Source of the DNA: an uncultured Croceitalea sp.
GTDB lineage: Bacteria; Bacteroidota; Bacteroidia; Flavobacteriales; Flavobacteriaceae
Assembly: GCA_947503285.1 (NCBI GenBank)
Contig: CANNDD010000005.1
Location: forward strand, 124,001 to 188,000
Length of the DNA stretch: 64,000 nucleotides
Direction of reading: 5' to 3'
In this document: one piece after another, positions 34,724-44,204 of the stretch
Layout: each line of letters begins with the position of its first letter
Position numbering within the stretch: position 1 is the stretch's first letter
Translations under genes and position numbers: made by a program
Notes under the pieces: model-generated
What the model saw: the letters and a program-made list of their open reading frames with translations, nothing else
Told to the model about the DNA's origin: nothing
Databases searched by the model: none

Positions 34724-36106
34724 TTATTTTCCTCGATTTTTTGCTTCCATCCTTATATCTTCCGCATAAGAAAGTTCAATAACGCTGACTGTTTGATTGG
34801 GTTCCAAGACCGTCAAATCAAAAACCAGTTTACCCGCCTCGGTCTTCTTAAAGGGTACGGCTTGATTGGTTCCAAATATCGTAGCCCCCTGTAAACCTTG
34901 TTTTAATTGGGCCAATTCTATTTTTTGGGTATTGGGTTTTGTAACGAAGAGCCAAGCCTTGTTCTTTCTTCGAGTGCTGACACCATATTCAAAGGGGTAA
35001 TATGGACCACCCCTAGTGCCGTATATGGCATTTGCATGTTGATGTAACCATTCGCCCAGTTGGTCCATTAAGGCTATTTGATCGGGTTCAAAAGTGCCGT
35101 CTGGTCTTGGCCCGAGGTTGATCATGTAATTTCCATTGTTACCTAATGCACTTAGCATATCCAATAAAAGCTCGTCAATGGTCATGAGTTCGGTATTCTT
35201 GCGATACGACCATTGCCCCTTATCAATAGTGACCCATGCTTGCCAAGGATGGTCTGCCCAGGCAAAAACCTCATTTCCCTCACCTACCACCCGTTCCCGT
35301 TCTTGGTAGTCACCGGCATATTTTTGACCGTCAATGTCAATGTGGTTCTTTGAGAAAGTCCGCCCTTTGTCAATTCTCGTGCTTAGTAGTACATCTGGGT
35401 CCGCTTCTCTAAATTTACGGTAGAGTTCAGCTCCGATTTCATGGGTGTAAGTATCATCCCATTCCCCATCAAATTGAATGAACTCCACACCATATTTGGT
35501 GATTAATTCTAAAACCTGACCTTCCATAAACTTAAGATATCGCTCCATATTCGGGCTATCAGGATAGGTTTTAAATAGTTGGCCAGGGCCACCATGTTCG
35601 TTAGGTGACCAATCAGGGTGGTACCAATCAAGGTTTGAATAATAGCTACCAAAAGCAATGTTGTTTTCTTTACAGACCCTTGCCCATTCTTTCATTAAAT
35701 CTATAGAAAGTTTGGCATTTTCCATGTCGTATTCGGTATAATCTGAAAACCATAATGTAAAGCTGTCATGGTGTTTTCCGGTTGGGGCCATATATTTTAT
35801 TCCCCAACGTTTCATGAGGGAGGCCCATTCATTGGCATCAAAATTGACGGGATTGAACTGCTTGTAATAGCTATCGTAAATTTCAGTCGCAATGCTATCC
35901 CCACGAGACCAACTTATTTCCTTCCCTCCGATGGACGAAGGCCCCCAATGGACACTCAAGCCTATGCGAAGGTCCATGAACCTTTCTTGAGCCTCTTTTG
36001 GGGCTTTTAAATCAGGATTGAGGTCTCCGCCACCGCTAAGCTGGGCTTGAACTGCAACCAAACCAATTGTCATGAAAATTATAAGTACACTAACTGATTT
36101 TTTCAT
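34724..36106 (-). CDS. GH29 alpha-L-fucosidase, secreted
   Basis: 460 residues with a cleavable signal peptide (ending VQAQ). GH29 motifs: RIGLSVHWGPSS near the start, WGIKYMAPTGKHHDSF, AFGSYYSNLDWYHPDW, and the nucleophile aspartate in FIQFDGEWDD, followed by NYMINLGPRPDG and a small C-terminal beta-sandwich. It would release alpha-L-fucose from fucosylated glycans. Fourteen bases after the histidine kinase gene and on the same strand, so co-transcription is likely. It is separate from the beta-glucan locus and on the opposite strand. Confidence 0.92.
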   Translation of the reverse strand: MKKSVSVLIIFMTIGLVAVQAQLSGGGDLNPDLKAPKEAQERFMDLRIGLSVHWGPSSIGGKEISWSRGDSIATEIYDSYYKQFNPVNFDANEWASLMKRWGIKYMAPTGKHHDSFTLWFSDYTEYDMENAKLSIDLMKEWARVCKENNIAFGSYYSNLDWYHPDWSPNEHGGPGQLFKTYPDSPNMERYLKFMEGQVLELITKYGVEFIQFDGEWDDTYTHEIGAELYRKFREADPDVLLSTRIDKGRTFSKNHIDIDGQKYAGDYQERERVVGEGNEVFAWADHPWQAWVTIDKGQWSYRKNTELMTIDELLLDMLSALGNNGNYMINLGPRPDGTFEPDQIALMDQLGEWLHQHANAIYGTRGGPYYPFEYGVSTRRKNKAWLFVTKPNTQKIELAQLKQGLQGATIFGTNQAVPFKKTEAGKLVFDLTVLEPNQTVSVIELSYAEDIRMEAKNRGK

Positions 36107-36120
36107 TTGTTTTTGTTTTT

Positions 36121-38094
36121 TTATGCCGCGGCCGTGTCCTCTACATAAATATTAAACCCTGCACCGCTGCCATTACGAAATTGTATTTCCCCATTGAGTT
36201 GTCTCACCAATCCTTTAACCATTTGTAGTCCAAAAGAGCTTAATTTATCGATATCAAAATTTTTCGGAAGCCCGTTGCCGTTATCATAGATTTCTAGGTT
36301 GTAGCTATTCATCTTGCTGGTCTTTTTGAACTTTATAGTTATCAGATTTTCTTTTTGATTTACGTTAAACGCATATTTATAGGAATTGGTTATCAATTCG
36401 TTCAAAATAAGCCCTAGTGGTACGGCAAGGTCCATTTTAATTTCACTATCATCAATATCCATATTAAAGGTTACAGTCTTGTTGTGGGGTTCATTGTTGG
36501 AATTTTTGACATGTTCAATAAGGTCTTTAAAGTAGTTGGAAGTATGGACTTTTACGAAATTATCGGAATTATAGAGGTTTTGATGTATTAGGGCCATCGT
36601 TTTGATTTTATTCTGACTATCTAACAAAACTTCGTTTACCCTTTTATTTCCCTCTACGGTCTTGGTGTTCAAAAGGCTTGAGATTATTTGTAGGTTGTTT
36701 TTTACCCTATGGTGGGTCTCTTTTATCAATAACTCGTTTTCGGTATTCTTTAGGGTAATGGCCTTTTTCTGTTCTTCTATGATTTCAACCGCTTTTTTCT
36801 TCAATAAAAAACGGTTGTAAAGCATCCCTAGTGAAATGGCCAATAAAATCGTACCTATCAACAAGCCTATTTTTAAATTGCGCTGCTGCTTGGCTTCTAG
36901 GCTCTTGATATTTTTCTCTGCGGTCAGCAACGAAATCTCCTCATTTTTTTTATCAAGTTCAAAATTTGCGGTAAGCTCTTCCAATTCCCTTGCCTTATCG
37001 ATATTGAAGATCGAATCCCTTATCGCATAGGCGAGTGATTTGAATTCGTAAGCTTTGTAAAAGTTACCTAGGGCAGAATCTACCTGTGCCAATGATTCGT
37101 AAGTAGAGCGTTTTCCATCTAACATGTCATATTCTTCTGCCACCCTATTGGCCTCTAAAAAGAATTTTTTAGCTGTCCTAAAATCGTTACGCATAAAGTA
37201 AACCCAACCAATTTGTTGGCTGACGGCCATTTTGCTTCTTTGGTGCCCACTATTTTCTATTATTTGGTAAGCTTTTTCAAAATTGGTCATTGCCGCTTCA
37301 TATTGTTCTAGTTGTAAGTAAAGGTTGCCCATGTCAATATGGATATCCGATTCTACCAAGCGGTCCACAGAACTTTTTGCAATAAGCAAGGCTTTGTTCA
37401 TATAATCCAATGCTTCTTCGTAGTTTTCTTCAAGCTTACTTATTTGGTACTTATTGACCAATACTTTTACTTTTAACCTATCTGATGTATCACCTATCAA
37501 AACAAGTACCTTGTCCAATTGCTCGTGGCATAGCCCATATTTTCCGGTTTTCTGGAAGGATGCCGCAAGATTGATTCTAAGACTTGCAAGTACCATGGTA
37601 TCAGTGGGAACTATCTTTTCTTGTATATCCAATGCCTTTAAAGAAAGTTGCAATGACTTGTTATAGTTCTTTTTTACATAGTTCAGATTGCCTAGGTTGA
37701 TATAGCATTTTGCAATGTTCTTTTTATCGTTTAATTCAATATAAGTATCAAGTGCTTTGTTTAAAAGGTCGAAGGCCTTTGGAACATCTCCTGAAAACCA
37801 GTATGCTACGCCAAGACGTTGGTTGGCATTGGCTATTTCCAATTGGTCATTATTATTTTCGGCCAGACTTAAATATTTCTTTCCATAAAAAACACCGGAA
37901 TCCGCATTTACGACTACATACCTGAAGGTTAGGTCCCATAAAGAGCGATAACGGTCTTCGTCATTTTTTGCTTGTTCAAATTGTAAGCGTAACGAATCTA
38001 GAGGAAGGTTGTCTGAACTTTTACGCTGCCCCTTAATAGTACTACTTAACAAGCATGTTAATGCGAAAAAATAAAGAGCAATCCTATAGTTCAT
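36121..38094 (-). CDS. TPR-containing sensor histidine kinase (HisKA_2 type)
   Basis: 657 residues from ATG 38094; a longer frame to 38154 puts 20 residues before the signal peptide. Order: signal peptide, about six TPR repeats in the periplasm (AKCYINLGNLNYVKKNYNKS), a coiled coil, one membrane helix (GLLIGTILLAISLGMLY), then a HisKA_2 dimerisation domain with phospho-acceptor in ETHHRVKNNLQ and an HATPase domain (NELITNSYKYA, DNGNGLP, FGLQMVKGLV). No response regulator gene is adjacent, so its partner lies elsewhere. Located directly upstream of the fucosidase gene. Confidence 0.88.
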   Translation of the reverse strand: MNYRIALYFFALTCLLSSTIKGQRKSSDNLPLDSLRLQFEQAKNDEDRYRSLWDLTFRYVVVNADSGVFYGKKYLSLAENNNDQLEIANANQRLGVAYWFSGDVPKAFDLLNKALDTYIELNDKKNIAKCYINLGNLNYVKKNYNKSLQLSLKALDIQEKIVPTDTMVLASLRINLAASFQKTGKYGLCHEQLDKVLVLIGDTSDRLKVKVLVNKYQISKLEENYEEALDYMNKALLIAKSSVDRLVESDIHIDMGNLYLQLEQYEAAMTNFEKAYQIIENSGHQRSKMAVSQQIGWVYFMRNDFRTAKKFFLEANRVAEEYDMLDGKRSTYESLAQVDSALGNFYKAYEFKSLAYAIRDSIFNIDKARELEELTANFELDKKNEEISLLTAEKNIKSLEAKQQRNLKIGLLIGTILLAISLGMLYNRFLLKKKAVEIIEEQKKAITLKNTENELLIKETHHRVKNNLQIISSLLNTKTVEGNKRVNEVLLDSQNKIKTMALIHQNLYNSDNFVKVHTSNYFKDLIEHVKNSNNEPHNKTVTFNMDIDDSEIKMDLAVPLGLILNELITNSYKYAFNVNQKENLITIKFKKTSKMNSYNLEIYDNGNGLPKNFDIDKLSSFGLQMVKGLVRQLNGEIQFRNGSGAGFNIYVEDTAAA

Positions 38095-38347
38095 AAGTGT
38101 GCCTTTGATATTATGTAAGATTAATTGCCTAGCGTAGTTCCATCGTTTTTTCAACCTGATAAAACAGGTCTTACTTTATGCATTGGTACTATTTGACAAA
38201 CAGGTGGCTCATCTTGATTTTTATAAAAATATAAAAATATGGGGTATCATACGGTAAAAGATTAAGTGGCCAGTTTTATCAGACAAAACCTATCTCAGAT
38301 TGGTATTGTGACAATCACCACTAAGTTTAAAGGTAGTTTTTAACAAA

Positions 38348-39283
38348 TCACTTTTTAAAAATTTCATACTTGTTGCCTGAGGATTTTGAAATGGACTTCT
38401 TTGGTTTTTCATCAGTTGTCTTATAAAGATCTTTTTTGGGATAGAGCACCTCGTTCGCCACCCCATCGAAAAGAAATGATTTAATCTCAAGGGTATGAAT
38501 GGGTTTTTTGTTCTTTTTGATCTTACCGAATAGGGTCTCATGTTTCATGGGAATCAAAATACCTTCCACCTTTTTAAAGTCACTGTATCGAATACTGCCA
38601 TAAAAGGAATGCCTACCAGGTAAATAGCCCTCATGGGCCGAGTACGAGACCAGTTCCATAAGGCCGGTTTCTTTGCTGATATAGACAAGATATTGGTCAT
38701 GTGCCTTTGTGGGTTTACTGTTTGTCCCCCAAGTAACCAATACCATTTCATAATCTTTGCCTAATAACATTGTGGCGCCTGCATAAAGTTTTAAGGGCGC
38801 GTTTTTCAATCGATTGGGCAACTCGGTCAAATAATGGAAAGTGGGTATGGCAAAAGCTCTTTTTTTATCTTTCTTTACGTTGAAATCAGGCGGTGTTCTT
38901 TCATTACCTTCATAATATTGCCATGATTGGAGTCCGAAATATGTTCCCGTTTTTCGACCTGATAAGATGGTGACCCTGCCATCGAACGTATTGATTGCAT
39001 ATTCAAATAGGAGCAATTCATTGTTCAGCCGCCATGGGTTCCCCAACTTTCCTATTAATGATCGCCAAGCTTCGTGACCAACGAATTGAATGGAGCTATG
39101 TGACATTAGCCTATCCATCCCCTGTGATTTCCATGAGGCAGCTAATAACTTATTGCCCTTGATTTCCAATTCATGGCTATGATTGGCCAAGTTTTCCTTT
39201 AAATAAGGGGTTCTCAAATCTACTGTGCGACAGCTCTGCAGGGCAAAACCCATCACAAGTGCCATAATAATCGGATATCGCAT
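38348..39283 (-). CDS. Hypothetical lipoprotein
   Basis: 311 residues, signal peptide with lipobox ALQSC. The body is rich in beta strands and aromatic residues (FGLQSWQYYEGN, YLVYISKETGLMELVSY, GSIRYSDFKKVEGILIPMKH), a layout like LolA/LolB-fold lipoproteins that bind hydrophobic ligands. The 'YISKETGLMEL' strand recalls the partial lipoprotein at the left edge of the window. Function unknown. Confidence 0.72.
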   Translation of the reverse strand: MRYPIIMALVMGFALQSCRTVDLRTPYLKENLANHSHELEIKGNKLLAASWKSQGMDRLMSHSSIQFVGHEAWRSLIGKLGNPWRLNNELLLFEYAINTFDGRVTILSGRKTGTYFGLQSWQYYEGNERTPPDFNVKKDKKRAFAIPTFHYLTELPNRLKNAPLKLYAGATMLLGKDYEMVLVTWGTNSKPTKAHDQYLVYISKETGLMELVSYSAHEGYLPGRHSFYGSIRYSDFKKVEGILIPMKHETLFGKIKKNKKPIHTLEIKSFLFDGVANEVLYPKKDLYKTTDEKPKKSISKSSGNKYEIFKK

Positions 39284-39774
39284 TTTCTAATCGTACACTT
39301 TTACCTTATCTAAGTCGCAAGAGTATCCCTTTACTTAGAAAATAGTTGCAACCAATAATATTGCGGTGATGGTGTATGAAAATTCAAATACTACCACCCA
39401 AAATAAAAAATCCAGGTTTTTATTGGCACCGCCAAAGGGTATAATACTCCGAGGCTTGCCTCGAAATCAAATGTTTGTTTCCTATGAATGCCTCGCGGAC
39501 TTGCCCAGAGGTAGTTTACTTGATACGTTCGGTTTATTAGAACCTTTTAAGGATTTTGTTTTTGATTTCCTTCCCTTTTTTACCCACATACTAATGGGAA
39601 ATCCATCGGCTAATTAAGATTGATTTGAAAACCAATATTTTACTTCTTTTACGGAGTTTGTAAATTTTACCATTTTATAGCTTGGCTTTGGCAATACCTG
39701 ACTTTCATCGAATGTTCCAGTGTTTGTGCAATATGAATTCTCTCTTTAGCGTTGGCACTACAAATACCGGTATC
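39284..39774. other. Gap with a possible intergenic repeat remnant
   Basis: About 490 bases. An open frame at 39366-39617 exists but its composition does not look coding. Within it, around 39448-39535, CTCCGAGGCTTGCCTCG and GCCTCGCGGACTTGCCC share CTCG-rich arms that can pair with each other, which suggests a structured intergenic element rather than a gene. No family was assigned. Confidence 0.4.
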
Positions 39775-40590
39775 ATGAGAAATCTTTTAACCTTGACCCT
39801 GATGATTCTAGTGACGTTACAATCTTGTAGTAGCGAAGATGGAGCAATTGAAGAAGGATTGCCGGAAGATGCCATTGAACAAGAAGACGAAACACCTGAA
39901 GATAGTGACATGATGGACGATTCTGAAGATGATGGGGAGCCTACGGAACAAGGTAACGAATGTCCCGATTCCATCGGTTTTGTTTTTGAGGAACAAAATG
40001 GTCTGATTTCCATTGAATTTGAGAACAACGATTTTCCTGAAGGTTGGATACTGAAGAATGATGTCACCGACGTTTCGGGCGAGGGGTACATGCAATGGGA
40101 GGGCAATCCAAGTATGGCCAATCCTGGGAATGGAATGGTAACTTTTCCGGTGAAGATTACCAATACGGGAACCTATAGATTTATTTGGAAGTCTTCCTAT
40201 AGAAAGGGGAACAATGGAACGGAGCATAACGATTCTTGGTTGCGGTTTCCTGATGCCGATAATTTTTTCGGAATGAAGAACGATGGTAGTGTAGTTTATC
40301 CAAACGGTTCGGGTAAAGAACCTAATCCTAACGGAGCTTCAAAAGAGGGTTGGTTTAAGGTGTATCGAAGCGGAAACGACAACGAATTCAAGTGGCAGTC
40401 GAAAACCTCTGACAATGATGCCCATGATATCTATGTAAGCTTTGAAACCCCGGGGGTTTACTTGATGGAAATCTCTGCGCGTTCTGACTTTCATGCCATA
40501 GATAGAATATTGATACACCAAGAAGACATTTCATTAAATGCGGCCATTGACCAGGCAGATAATTTTAGCCTTAAGGTGACCTGTGATTGA
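39775..40590 (+). CDS. Surface lipoprotein with an acidic tether, CBM-like
   Basis: 271 residues from ATG 39775, chosen because it begins a clean lipoprotein signal (MRNLLTLTLMILVTLQSC); a longer frame to 39682 has no signal. After the cysteine there is a strongly acidic, repeat-like linker (about 25-60: EDDGEPTEQ and similar) and then one beta-sandwich domain of ~190 residues with aromatic and Asn-rich strands (GTYRFIWKSSYRKGNNG, FFGMKNDGSVVYPNGSG, FETPGVYLMEISARS). The domain resembles carbohydrate-binding modules appended to flavobacterial enzymes, but no enzyme is attached. Binding partner unknown. Confidence 0.72.
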   Translation: MRNLLTLTLMILVTLQSCSSEDGAIEEGLPEDAIEQEDETPEDSDMMDDSEDDGEPTEQGNECPDSIGFVFEEQNGLISIEFENNDFPEGWILKNDVTDVSGEGYMQWEGNPSMANPGNGMVTFPVKITNTGTYRFIWKSSYRKGNNGTEHNDSWLRFPDADNFFGMKNDGSVVYPNGSGKEPNPNGASKEGWFKVYRSGNDNEFKWQSKTSDNDAHDIYVSFETPGVYLMEISARSDFHAIDRILIHQEDISLNAAIDQADNFSLKVTCD

Positions 40591-40724
40591 AGTATTTGGT
40601 TTAAACTTATAACTAGCGCTGGTACACCCAAACTAAAGTAAAACCGAAAAGTCTGGTTTTAAATCAAAACTGCGGCCTTAGTCCCTTGCACCGAAAGAGG
40701 TGAATTTTAGTGAAGGTTATATTT

Positions 40725-41282
40725 TTACTTCCATTTCCAATTTGATTCATCGCTGTATTCTAAATTTAAATCGGAAAATAGCTTTTTGAATTTTTCATGA
40801 TCAATTACCTCCCGTTTCGGAATAATGAATGATAATCCGGATTTAAGCCTTAAAAAGTAGTGTTCTCTTATTTCAATAAGTTTATCAAATTCAGAATATT
40901 TTATTTTTGTTTCAGCGCCTGAATCATACGTTTCTAGAAAGTCCGCGTTTTCGTGAAAATCTATAGATAACTCTTTTCCGATTCTGTTTTTATAATTTTC
41001 CTTAACATGATTTTTAAAGTGTTTCCTATACTTCCATTTCGAGTATAAGGGATAAAAAAGATACCATAGAATTGCAATTCCAAATATCACGATTGCTTGA
41101 TTGACAAAATTTATATATGACAATAAAGATGCAATGGCAAAATATATTACAGGAACTATAATTCTGATTTTCTTACGATTCTTTTTATGCAACTTAGATT
41201 TGGAAGAGGCGTAAAGTTGATATTCTAAAAAATCTGAAAATCTTAATTTGTATTTTAGTTTCATGGTTGCATTTATGTCCAA
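40725..41282 (-). CDS. YcxB-like membrane protein
   Basis: 185 residues. Two membrane helices (about 45-85, IIVPVIYFAIASLLSYINFV and IVIFGIAILWYLFYPLY) are preceded by a basic N terminus (KSKLHKKNRKKIRI) and followed by a soluble domain (DFHENADFLETYDSGAETK, YFLRLKSGLSFIIPKREVI). This matches the YcxB-like pattern in small membrane proteins; function unknown. It lies immediately outside the left repeat of the proposed island. Confidence 0.65.
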   Translation of the reverse strand: MDINATMKLKYKLRFSDFLEYQLYASSKSKLHKKNRKKIRIIVPVIYFAIASLLSYINFVNQAIVIFGIAILWYLFYPLYSKWKYRKHFKNHVKENYKNRIGKELSIDFHENADFLETYDSGAETKIKYSEFDKLIEIREHYFLRLKSGLSFIIPKREVIDHEKFKKLFSDLNLEYSDESNWKWK

Positions 41283-41515
41283 AGGGCATGTAATTTACGG
41301 CAGCAATTTTTGCGTTTAGTGCCTTTTCAAATTTAGGAAAACTATGGCTTGCGTTTTTGGCTAATCGTCAACATTGTTGACGATTAAAAATCTGTTTACC
41401 GATTTGTTGACGTTTAGAATCATATCAATTCAAGTCTTATTATGGTCCAAGAAACCACGAAACCTTGCAAATCATAGCTTTTGCAAGGTTTTCTATTATT
41501 TTGGAGTTCCCTCGC

Positions 41516-41531
41516 AGTGACCTCGGCAAGG
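41516..41531 (-). other. Candidate attachment core 1 (tRNA 3'-end-like)
   Basis: AGTGACCTCGGCA, read on the minus strand as TGCCGAGGTCACT, resembles the T-arm/acceptor 3' end of a tRNA gene. A terminator-like hairpin sits 26 bases away on the side where a tRNA's terminator would lie. No full tRNA is present here. Confidence 0.5.
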
Positions 41532-41711
41532 GCCCCCACTGGACATCAAAGGTCTTGTGTGCCTTTTGATAAGTAGGAGCCTGATGGCGCGCAAGCATCC
41601 TTCTAAGCAAGATTTTCTTCAAATGTCCAGACAAAGCTTCGCTTTGAAAATTGAAAATCCCCAAAATCAAAAAAGCAAGCTTTACGATTTTGCTTGCTTT
41701 TCAATTTATTC

Positions 41712-41736
41712 GTGACCTTGGCAGGGTCATAACTTA
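41712..41736 (-). other. Candidate attachment core 2 (tRNA 3'-end-like)
   Basis: GTGACCTTGGCAGGGTCATAA is the second core of the left repeat, with one mismatch to core 4 at 51884. It is preceded by a strong hairpin, AAAAGCAAGC...GCTTGCTTTT (about 41671-41702). Confidence 0.5.
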
Positions 41737-41979
41737 CCTTTTACCCCTTTGATATTCAAAAAGTTATATTTTTTTATTTTAAAATAAGCGCTGAATTACT
41801 CACTTGGTTATTTTCATAATTAAAAAAATCTCTTTGATATTGAATATGGGTAAATTAAATTGATTTTAAGTGTTTGAGGAGGCCAACTTGATAAATTAAT
41901 TTTTATTTCTCTTCATTTTGTATCTCATAAGAATGTACTGCTATCAATCTCAAAGAATGGTCGATGATTGTTATTTGAA

Positions 41980-43002
41980 TTATAGATGCTTGCGGAAAAA
42001 ATTAATCGCTAACTTGGTTGTTATCTGATGAATTTCTCTTCGGTCTATACTGGGATGGTCAATGGTTAAGTCTGGTAATATCTGTTTTCCAAATTCCGTA
42101 GCTTCATTTAAGAAAACATAATGGTTTACATGTTCTCCAAAAAGATAAAGCTCACTTGTTTCTATTAATAGATGATAATTTTCAGCATTTCCTGAGATAG
42201 GGGTATTCGTATCACCTTTCCCTGCTATTATAAAAATTGGAGCGGTAATACTTTTAGTTTGTTTTTCGGATTGAAACCCAAAGCCTATAGCTGGAGCCAT
42301 TATAAAGAATGCTTTCATTCTTTCATCTTTAACTTGGTCTTTATACTTATTGTAAGATGCAATTATTAAACTATCCGTATAAAAATCAATAATTTCCTCT
42401 CCTTTGGGGAATTCAGGAGGTAGTTCTATATCCATTGTTTTAGTTAGATTTCTATTAACATAACCACCAGCTAGTGCAATATTTGTATATCCTCCTAATG
42501 AGAATCCAACGCCTCCAATTTTTGAAATATCAATTTTTGACCCTACTGTATCATCATTTAATACTTGTGTCAGGACATGCTTAATATCAATGGCTCTTTC
42601 CCACCATTTTACAAATTCACGAGGAATTTTATCAAATGATGAGTTTCCATAATGGTCTAACGATACTACGATATAACCTTCTTTTACCATTTTTTCAATG
42701 AACCAGGTTAATGAGAACCGATTACCACCAGTACCGTGGGAAACTAGTAGTAAAGGGTGTTTCTCGTCTATAATGCTTGCATCTGGTATCGCATTTATTG
42801 TGACAAAGGGAGTTCTTTGAGTATTAGTAGCGATGTTTTTATCTAGACTATCTTTAGTAGGATACCATATTTCTGTTACTAAAGGACGGTTTCGAGATTC
42901 ATCGATATAAGTGATGGATTTTTGACCTACGTTAAAATCACTTTCTTGCGACCTGCAAGAAAAGTAAAAAAGAACTGTTGTAATTATCAAAAAAATCTTC
43001 AT
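41980..43002 (-). CDS. Alpha/beta hydrolase (dienelactone hydrolase/PAF-acetylhydrolase-like), lipoprotein
   Basis: 340 residues with a signal peptide ending FYFSCRSQ (lipobox FSC). Alpha/beta-hydrolase fold: LVSHGTGGNRFSLTW (oxyanion region), nucleophile elbow GVGFSLGGYTN, a downstream acid in IAGKGDTNTPI and histidine in EHVNHYVF. The layout is that of the secreted dienelactone/PAF-acetylhydrolase-like group; the ester substrate is unknown. Codon use is visibly AT-rich compared with the core genes at the start of the window, in keeping with the island setting. Confidence 0.82.
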   Translation of the reverse strand: MKIFLIITTVLFYFSCRSQESDFNVGQKSITYIDESRNRPLVTEIWYPTKDSLDKNIATNTQRTPFVTINAIPDASIIDEKHPLLLVSHGTGGNRFSLTWFIEKMVKEGYIVVSLDHYGNSSFDKIPREFVKWWERAIDIKHVLTQVLNDDTVGSKIDISKIGGVGFSLGGYTNIALAGGYVNRNLTKTMDIELPPEFPKGEEIIDFYTDSLIIASYNKYKDQVKDERMKAFFIMAPAIGFGFQSEKQTKSITAPIFIIAGKGDTNTPISGNAENYHLLIETSELYLFGEHVNHYVFLNEATEFGKQILPDLTIDHPSIDRREIHQITTKLAINFFRKHL

Positions 43003-43036
43003 TTTATTTCTTTGATAGTTAAAAATAAATATTTCC

Positions 43037-43525
43037 CTATTGACTTGGTACTATTTCTATATGCCAATTATTTTTAGTCTTTTTAGAAGGAATAAGTACT
43101 GGACTTAAAAATCCTAACCCCAATACACCAACACCAGTAATCGATAATGTGCTCCCACTAATTGCTGTTGCTGCGCCAAAAGCATCAAAAACCAATCCTA
43201 CAATTATTAGTGAGCTTCCTAAATAAATGAGACCACCTGTTATAACGATTTTTAGAGCAAAAGGGTCTTTTCTTATATAACTAATATCTTGAATAGCTAT
43301 TGTATCATTTTTGATACATATTCTAGAGTTATCAATGATTTTGAATCTACCTTTAAATTTGTCTTTGTTAACAGTTTTGATTCGTATTCTTCTGTTCTCC
43401 TTGATTATTTTTTCTTTGCCATTAAGTGTATTCTTAATCGAAAGAGATTGCCCCTGAGTAGTAATAGGTAAGCAGCATAAAAAAGCAAAAATTAATAAAA
43501 TGTTATATAAGTATCTGTTGTTCAT
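43037..43525 (-). CDS. Hypothetical secreted/membrane protein
   Basis: 162 residues from ATG 43525, which starts a signal peptide (ILLIFAFLCCLPITTQGQ); an earlier in-frame ATG at 43579 adds 18 residues. A short beta-rich segment (RIKTVNKDKFKGRFKIIDNS, DTIAIQDISYIRKDP) resembles the surface-bound part of small flavobacterial proteins, followed by two hydrophobic glycine-rich helices. Function unknown. Confidence 0.65.
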   Translation of the reverse strand: MNNRYLYNILLIFAFLCCLPITTQGQSLSIKNTLNGKEKIIKENRRIRIKTVNKDKFKGRFKIIDNSRICIKNDTIAIQDISYIRKDPFALKIVITGGLIYLGSSLIIVGLVFDAFGAATAISGSTLSITGVGVLGLGFLSPVLIPSKKTKNNWHIEIVPSQ

Positions 43526-43633
43526 ACTGTTTATTAATCGGTTATAATAATTATAGAAATATGACAATTCTTGTATCAAAAATTTTAGCTCAAGAAATAT
43601 TCAACACTATCTTTTTTTTATAATTAAATCAAA

Positions 43634-44200
43634 TTATTCAATCTTAGTTTGCTTTCTTTTTAGAATCAAACCAATTACAAAAGAAAAGAACAGCATAAAA
43701 ACAAAATTGAGAACTACATTGGCAAATAGCATGTTCCATACACTTCCATTTCTTGATACGTGAATATCCATATCAGCTTGAGTATAGTCTCTACCTATTT
43801 CTTGGTGCCCTTCTAATAAAATAGTATAAATCTGCTCTCTATTGAGTTCATAAAATTTGGTGGCAAATTCAGGCTCAATAATAAATCTGAAAAAAAGATT
43901 ATAGCCAATAACAACTATCGTATTTATAAGAAAAATCCAAAGTCCAATTTTAAGTGCTTCTTTTAACCTTAAAGTTCCAGAATTAGATTTTTTGTAAATA
44001 TATATCGCTATAAAAAGTATAACAGGCAAAAGAAATGACCTAGCTTTAGTATACGATTCTCCTAAACCATCGCCATAATAATTGTAATCTAAATGCAATC
44101 CCATTATCACTAATCCAATATTGTAAATGGTTGGGATAGCTGCCAATATGAGTCCATATTTTAAAGCAAACTTGTATAGTGGTTGTTCTAGTGATTCCAT
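43634..44200 (-). CDS. DUF4199-like four-helix membrane protein
   Basis: 188 residues with four membrane helices (YGLILAAIPTIYNIGLVIMG, FLLPVILFIAIYIY, GLWIFLINTIVVIGYNLFF, VVLNFVFMLFFSFVIGLIL) and the polar stretch GTLRLKEALKIG between the second and third. This matches DUF4199, common in Bacteroidetes and of unknown function. Its stop is 4 bases from the start side of the neighbouring hydrolase on the same strand. Confidence 0.8.
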   Translation of the reverse strand: MESLEQPLYKFALKYGLILAAIPTIYNIGLVIMGLHLDYNYYGDGLGESYTKARSFLLPVILFIAIYIYKKSNSGTLRLKEALKIGLWIFLINTIVVIGYNLFFRFIIEPEFATKFYELNREQIYTILLEGHQEIGRDYTQADMDIHVSRNGSVWNMLFANVVLNFVFMLFFSFVIGLILKRKQTKIE

Positions 44201-44204
44201 ACTC

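Larger units (their letters stand above)
41340..41803 (+). repeat. Left imperfect direct repeat of proposed genomic island
   Basis: Bases 41340-41531 align with 51535-51725 and 41712-41803 align with 51884-51975, in the same order and orientation, while the ~180 bases between those blocks differ. The left block contains GTCAAC/GTTGAC motifs (41367-41372, 41376-41381, 41406-41411), a hairpin AACCTTGCAA...TTGCAAGGTT (41461-41490) and a core GTGACCTCGGCA (41517-41528). A second core, GTGACCTTGGCAGG, lies at 41712. No gene is seen between 41283 and 41979. Confidence 0.85.

Noticed and set aside
39366-39617. 83-codon + strand frame
   Set aside because: No signal peptide, domain or promoter; it contains the CTCG-rich inverted arms, which suggests non-coding structure.
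41516-41531. Complete tRNA gene at the tRNA-like core
   Set aside because: Only the 3' end resembles a tRNA; D-arm, anticodon arm and acceptor 5' strand are missing at all four cores.
41440-41670. 76-codon minus-strand frame in the left repeat
   Set aside because: It covers the hairpin and core sequences; its counterpart is not open in the right repeat, so it is unlikely to be coding.
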